A DNA stretch of 64,000 nt from Stichopus chloronotus (Eukaryota; Echinodermata; Holothuroidea; Aspidochirotida; Stichopodidae), in contig CM037843.1 of NCBI GenBank assembly GCA_021234535.1, positions 33,729,200 to 33,793,199 on the forward strand, given 5' to 3'. Below are positions 62,657 to 64,000 of this stretch, in pieces; the stretch's first letter is position 1, and each line of letters opens with the position of its first letter. The notes beneath the pieces were generated by a model. It was not told where the DNA came from. It was given only the letters and a program-made list of their open reading frames with translations, and searched no databases. The position numbers and the translations under genes are program-made.

Positions 62657-62970
62657 TGCATGATTACAAAGGTTACGATTATCATCCAAAAACATGATTT
62701 CCAGGGAGAATAATTTTCGCACTTAGGAAAAAAGACAACAAAGGCTCTATTCAAGTATCACATATCTGATACGAACAAAACAACTTTTAATTCCAATGAC
62801 ATTATTAGTGGGATTAGTGGGTCCAATTTTGACCTTTTTTCATGAATATTTCCCAAATTCTAAAAGGAATCAGGCTGAAAGCCCCTGCAAAAAGTTCCCC
62901 CCTGGAACCCCAAAAGTTCCCCCAGGGGGAACTTCCCCCCCCCCCTCAGTTAAGAACCACTGATGTAGAG

Positions 62971-64000
62971 CCAAAGTTATGTAGAATTCCACCATCAGCA
63001 TTTATATACTAAGTTCCTACACCAGGAGAGACAATTCTGTCCCGAAGTATTGCAATGTCTATTTAGTATTTTTATCAGTTGAAAATATATGCATGAAAGA
63101 TCAGGGATAAAACTTTGAATATTTTTTCTCAAGTTGTTGATTAAAGCTCACAATGTTACCTTCAAAACAAACTCCACCTGAAAAAATCAATACAATAACT
63201 TGTGGAACGTTTTCATGGCTTTTTCCTCTTTCAAAATATGTCCCACCTTCAGCAGAAATATCTTGTTTTCATTTTCTAGGTTTTCTACATTTGTACTTGT
63301 TTTCATTTTTCCCCTCTAATTTCTGTATCTTCTGCATCTGTTATCACTCATTGAAAGAATTCAGCTGTTATTTTGGGGAGCTCATTTTTCTTTCTCAGCT
63401 AATCACCAAAAGTGCAATCAAAGCCTGCACTTCGTCACTTTTGAAATCAATTTCGGTTGATGAATCATGAAGAAACTCGTTGGAAGCTTTAAATTCTTGG
63501 CCTGGACTGGAGACGAAGATACGGCCGTGAAAAATATTTTCACAATCCCTGCTCATCCTCTGTATGAAATGCGCAACCTTTACCTTGGGTGCACGCAACT
63601 CACTTGAAATGTACCCCCCTCCCTCACTCCCCAGGAAATTAAAAAAATACAATAAATACATATTTCAAGTTTAGAAAAGAAGGTGGAATTTTCATATTCG
63701 AGGAATGGTGAGCGGCGGGATGCTATTGCACGTTGGCATTTGTCTAAGGCCGTTGCAAACATTGACAGATCGAGTGTAAATCTGGAAGAACATCACGACA
63801 AAAAGGGGGAAAAAAATAATGTATGTCAAAGAAGGTTTAGTTCGGTTTTGGCTAAATCTGATGAAATGAGTGCAAAATAACTATTTTACAAAGCATTTGC
63901 TTACAGAGAGGGTGGATAGTTACAAGAAGGAGAGATGTCAACCTCCTTCTGTTGATGATTCCAACCCAAAACCATCACGAAAATTACGACTTAACTGAGA
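62971..64000. other. Right edge of window, no gene recognised
   Basis: An 88-codon minus-strand frame (63661-63395) and a 65-codon plus-strand frame (63683-63880) have fairly even codon use, but no motif is recognised. Splice-like GTAAAG and GTGAGT sites lie near 63580 and 63600 on the minus strand. A KIF26 5' exon or a neighbouring gene could begin here. Confidence 0.3.

Larger units (their letters stand above)
61685..62962. mobile_element. hAT-like non-autonomous DNA transposon carrying a 145-bp DR1 repeat array
   Basis: The left terminus CAGTGGTTCCTAACC and the inverse of the right terminus CAGTGGTTCTTAACT agree at 13 of 15 positions. They have the CAGTGGTTC form typical of many hAT elements. 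The flanks ATGTAAGG (61677-61684) and ATGTAGAG (62963-62970) are an imperfect 8-bp duplication, the size hAT transposases make. There is no open frame for a transposase. The interior holds five 145-bp repeat units, a CA/CATA microsatellite and G/C-run-rich ends. Confidence 0.82.

Overview
The window is eukaryotic nuclear DNA, AT-rich, with small GT-AG exons separated by introns of roughly 0.1 to 6 kb and many short mobile-element remnants. Gene content, exon style and repeat type fit a marine invertebrate deuterostome. I favour an echinoderm (possibly a sea cucumber) or a hemichordate, but the sequence alone does not fix the species. No operons, rRNA, tRNA, CRISPR arrays or viral genes were recognised.

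Three protein-coding genes can be supported. (1) Bases 1-9.8 kb, plus strand: the 3' half of an ERO1 endoplasmic-reticulum oxidoreductin, six exons from 5036 to 9271. The 5' exons lie upstream of the window. (2) 10767-22102, minus strand: a complete CGRRF1-type gene (cell growth regulator with RING finger), five exons coding for 365 residues. It has an N-terminal membrane anchor and a C-terminal RING, and runs tail-to-tail with ERO1. (3) About 29.86-51.5 kb, minus strand: most of a KIF26-family (kinesin-11, VAB-8-like) gene. Six exons encode a complete but degenerate motor domain, one 3.6-kb exon encodes the serine-rich tail, and two or three small exons close the gene. Exons upstream of the motor were not found in 51.5-64 kb and may lie beyond the window.

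The rest is intron and intergenic DNA with mobile elements: a decayed non-LTR retrotransposon C-terminus (17.4-18.2 kb), a hairpin-forming short-unit satellite (21.0-21.5 kb), several inverted-repeat elements, and minisatellites. The most striking non-genic signal is a tandem-repeat unit spread over at least five places (11.4-12.1, 13.4-14.1, 15.35-15.8, 18.9-20.1 and 61.7-63.0 kb). Its core contains the exact 13-mer TGACCTTTGACCT, a perfect DR1 nuclear-receptor element on the reverse strand. I counted eleven exact copies. At 61.9-62.6 kb the unit recurs with an exact 145-bp period inside an element with hAT-like terminal repeats. At 15.4-15.8 and 18.9-20.1 kb it sits inside a different element type with hairpin ends.

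The three genes have no evident joint biochemical role. ERO1 drives disulfide formation in the ER lumen, CGRRF1 is a membrane-tethered ubiquitin ligase, and KIF26 is a non-motile microtubule-binding signalling kinesin. Their human relatives ERO1A, CGRRF1 and KIF26A all lie on chromosome 14, so the window probably samples an ancient linkage group.
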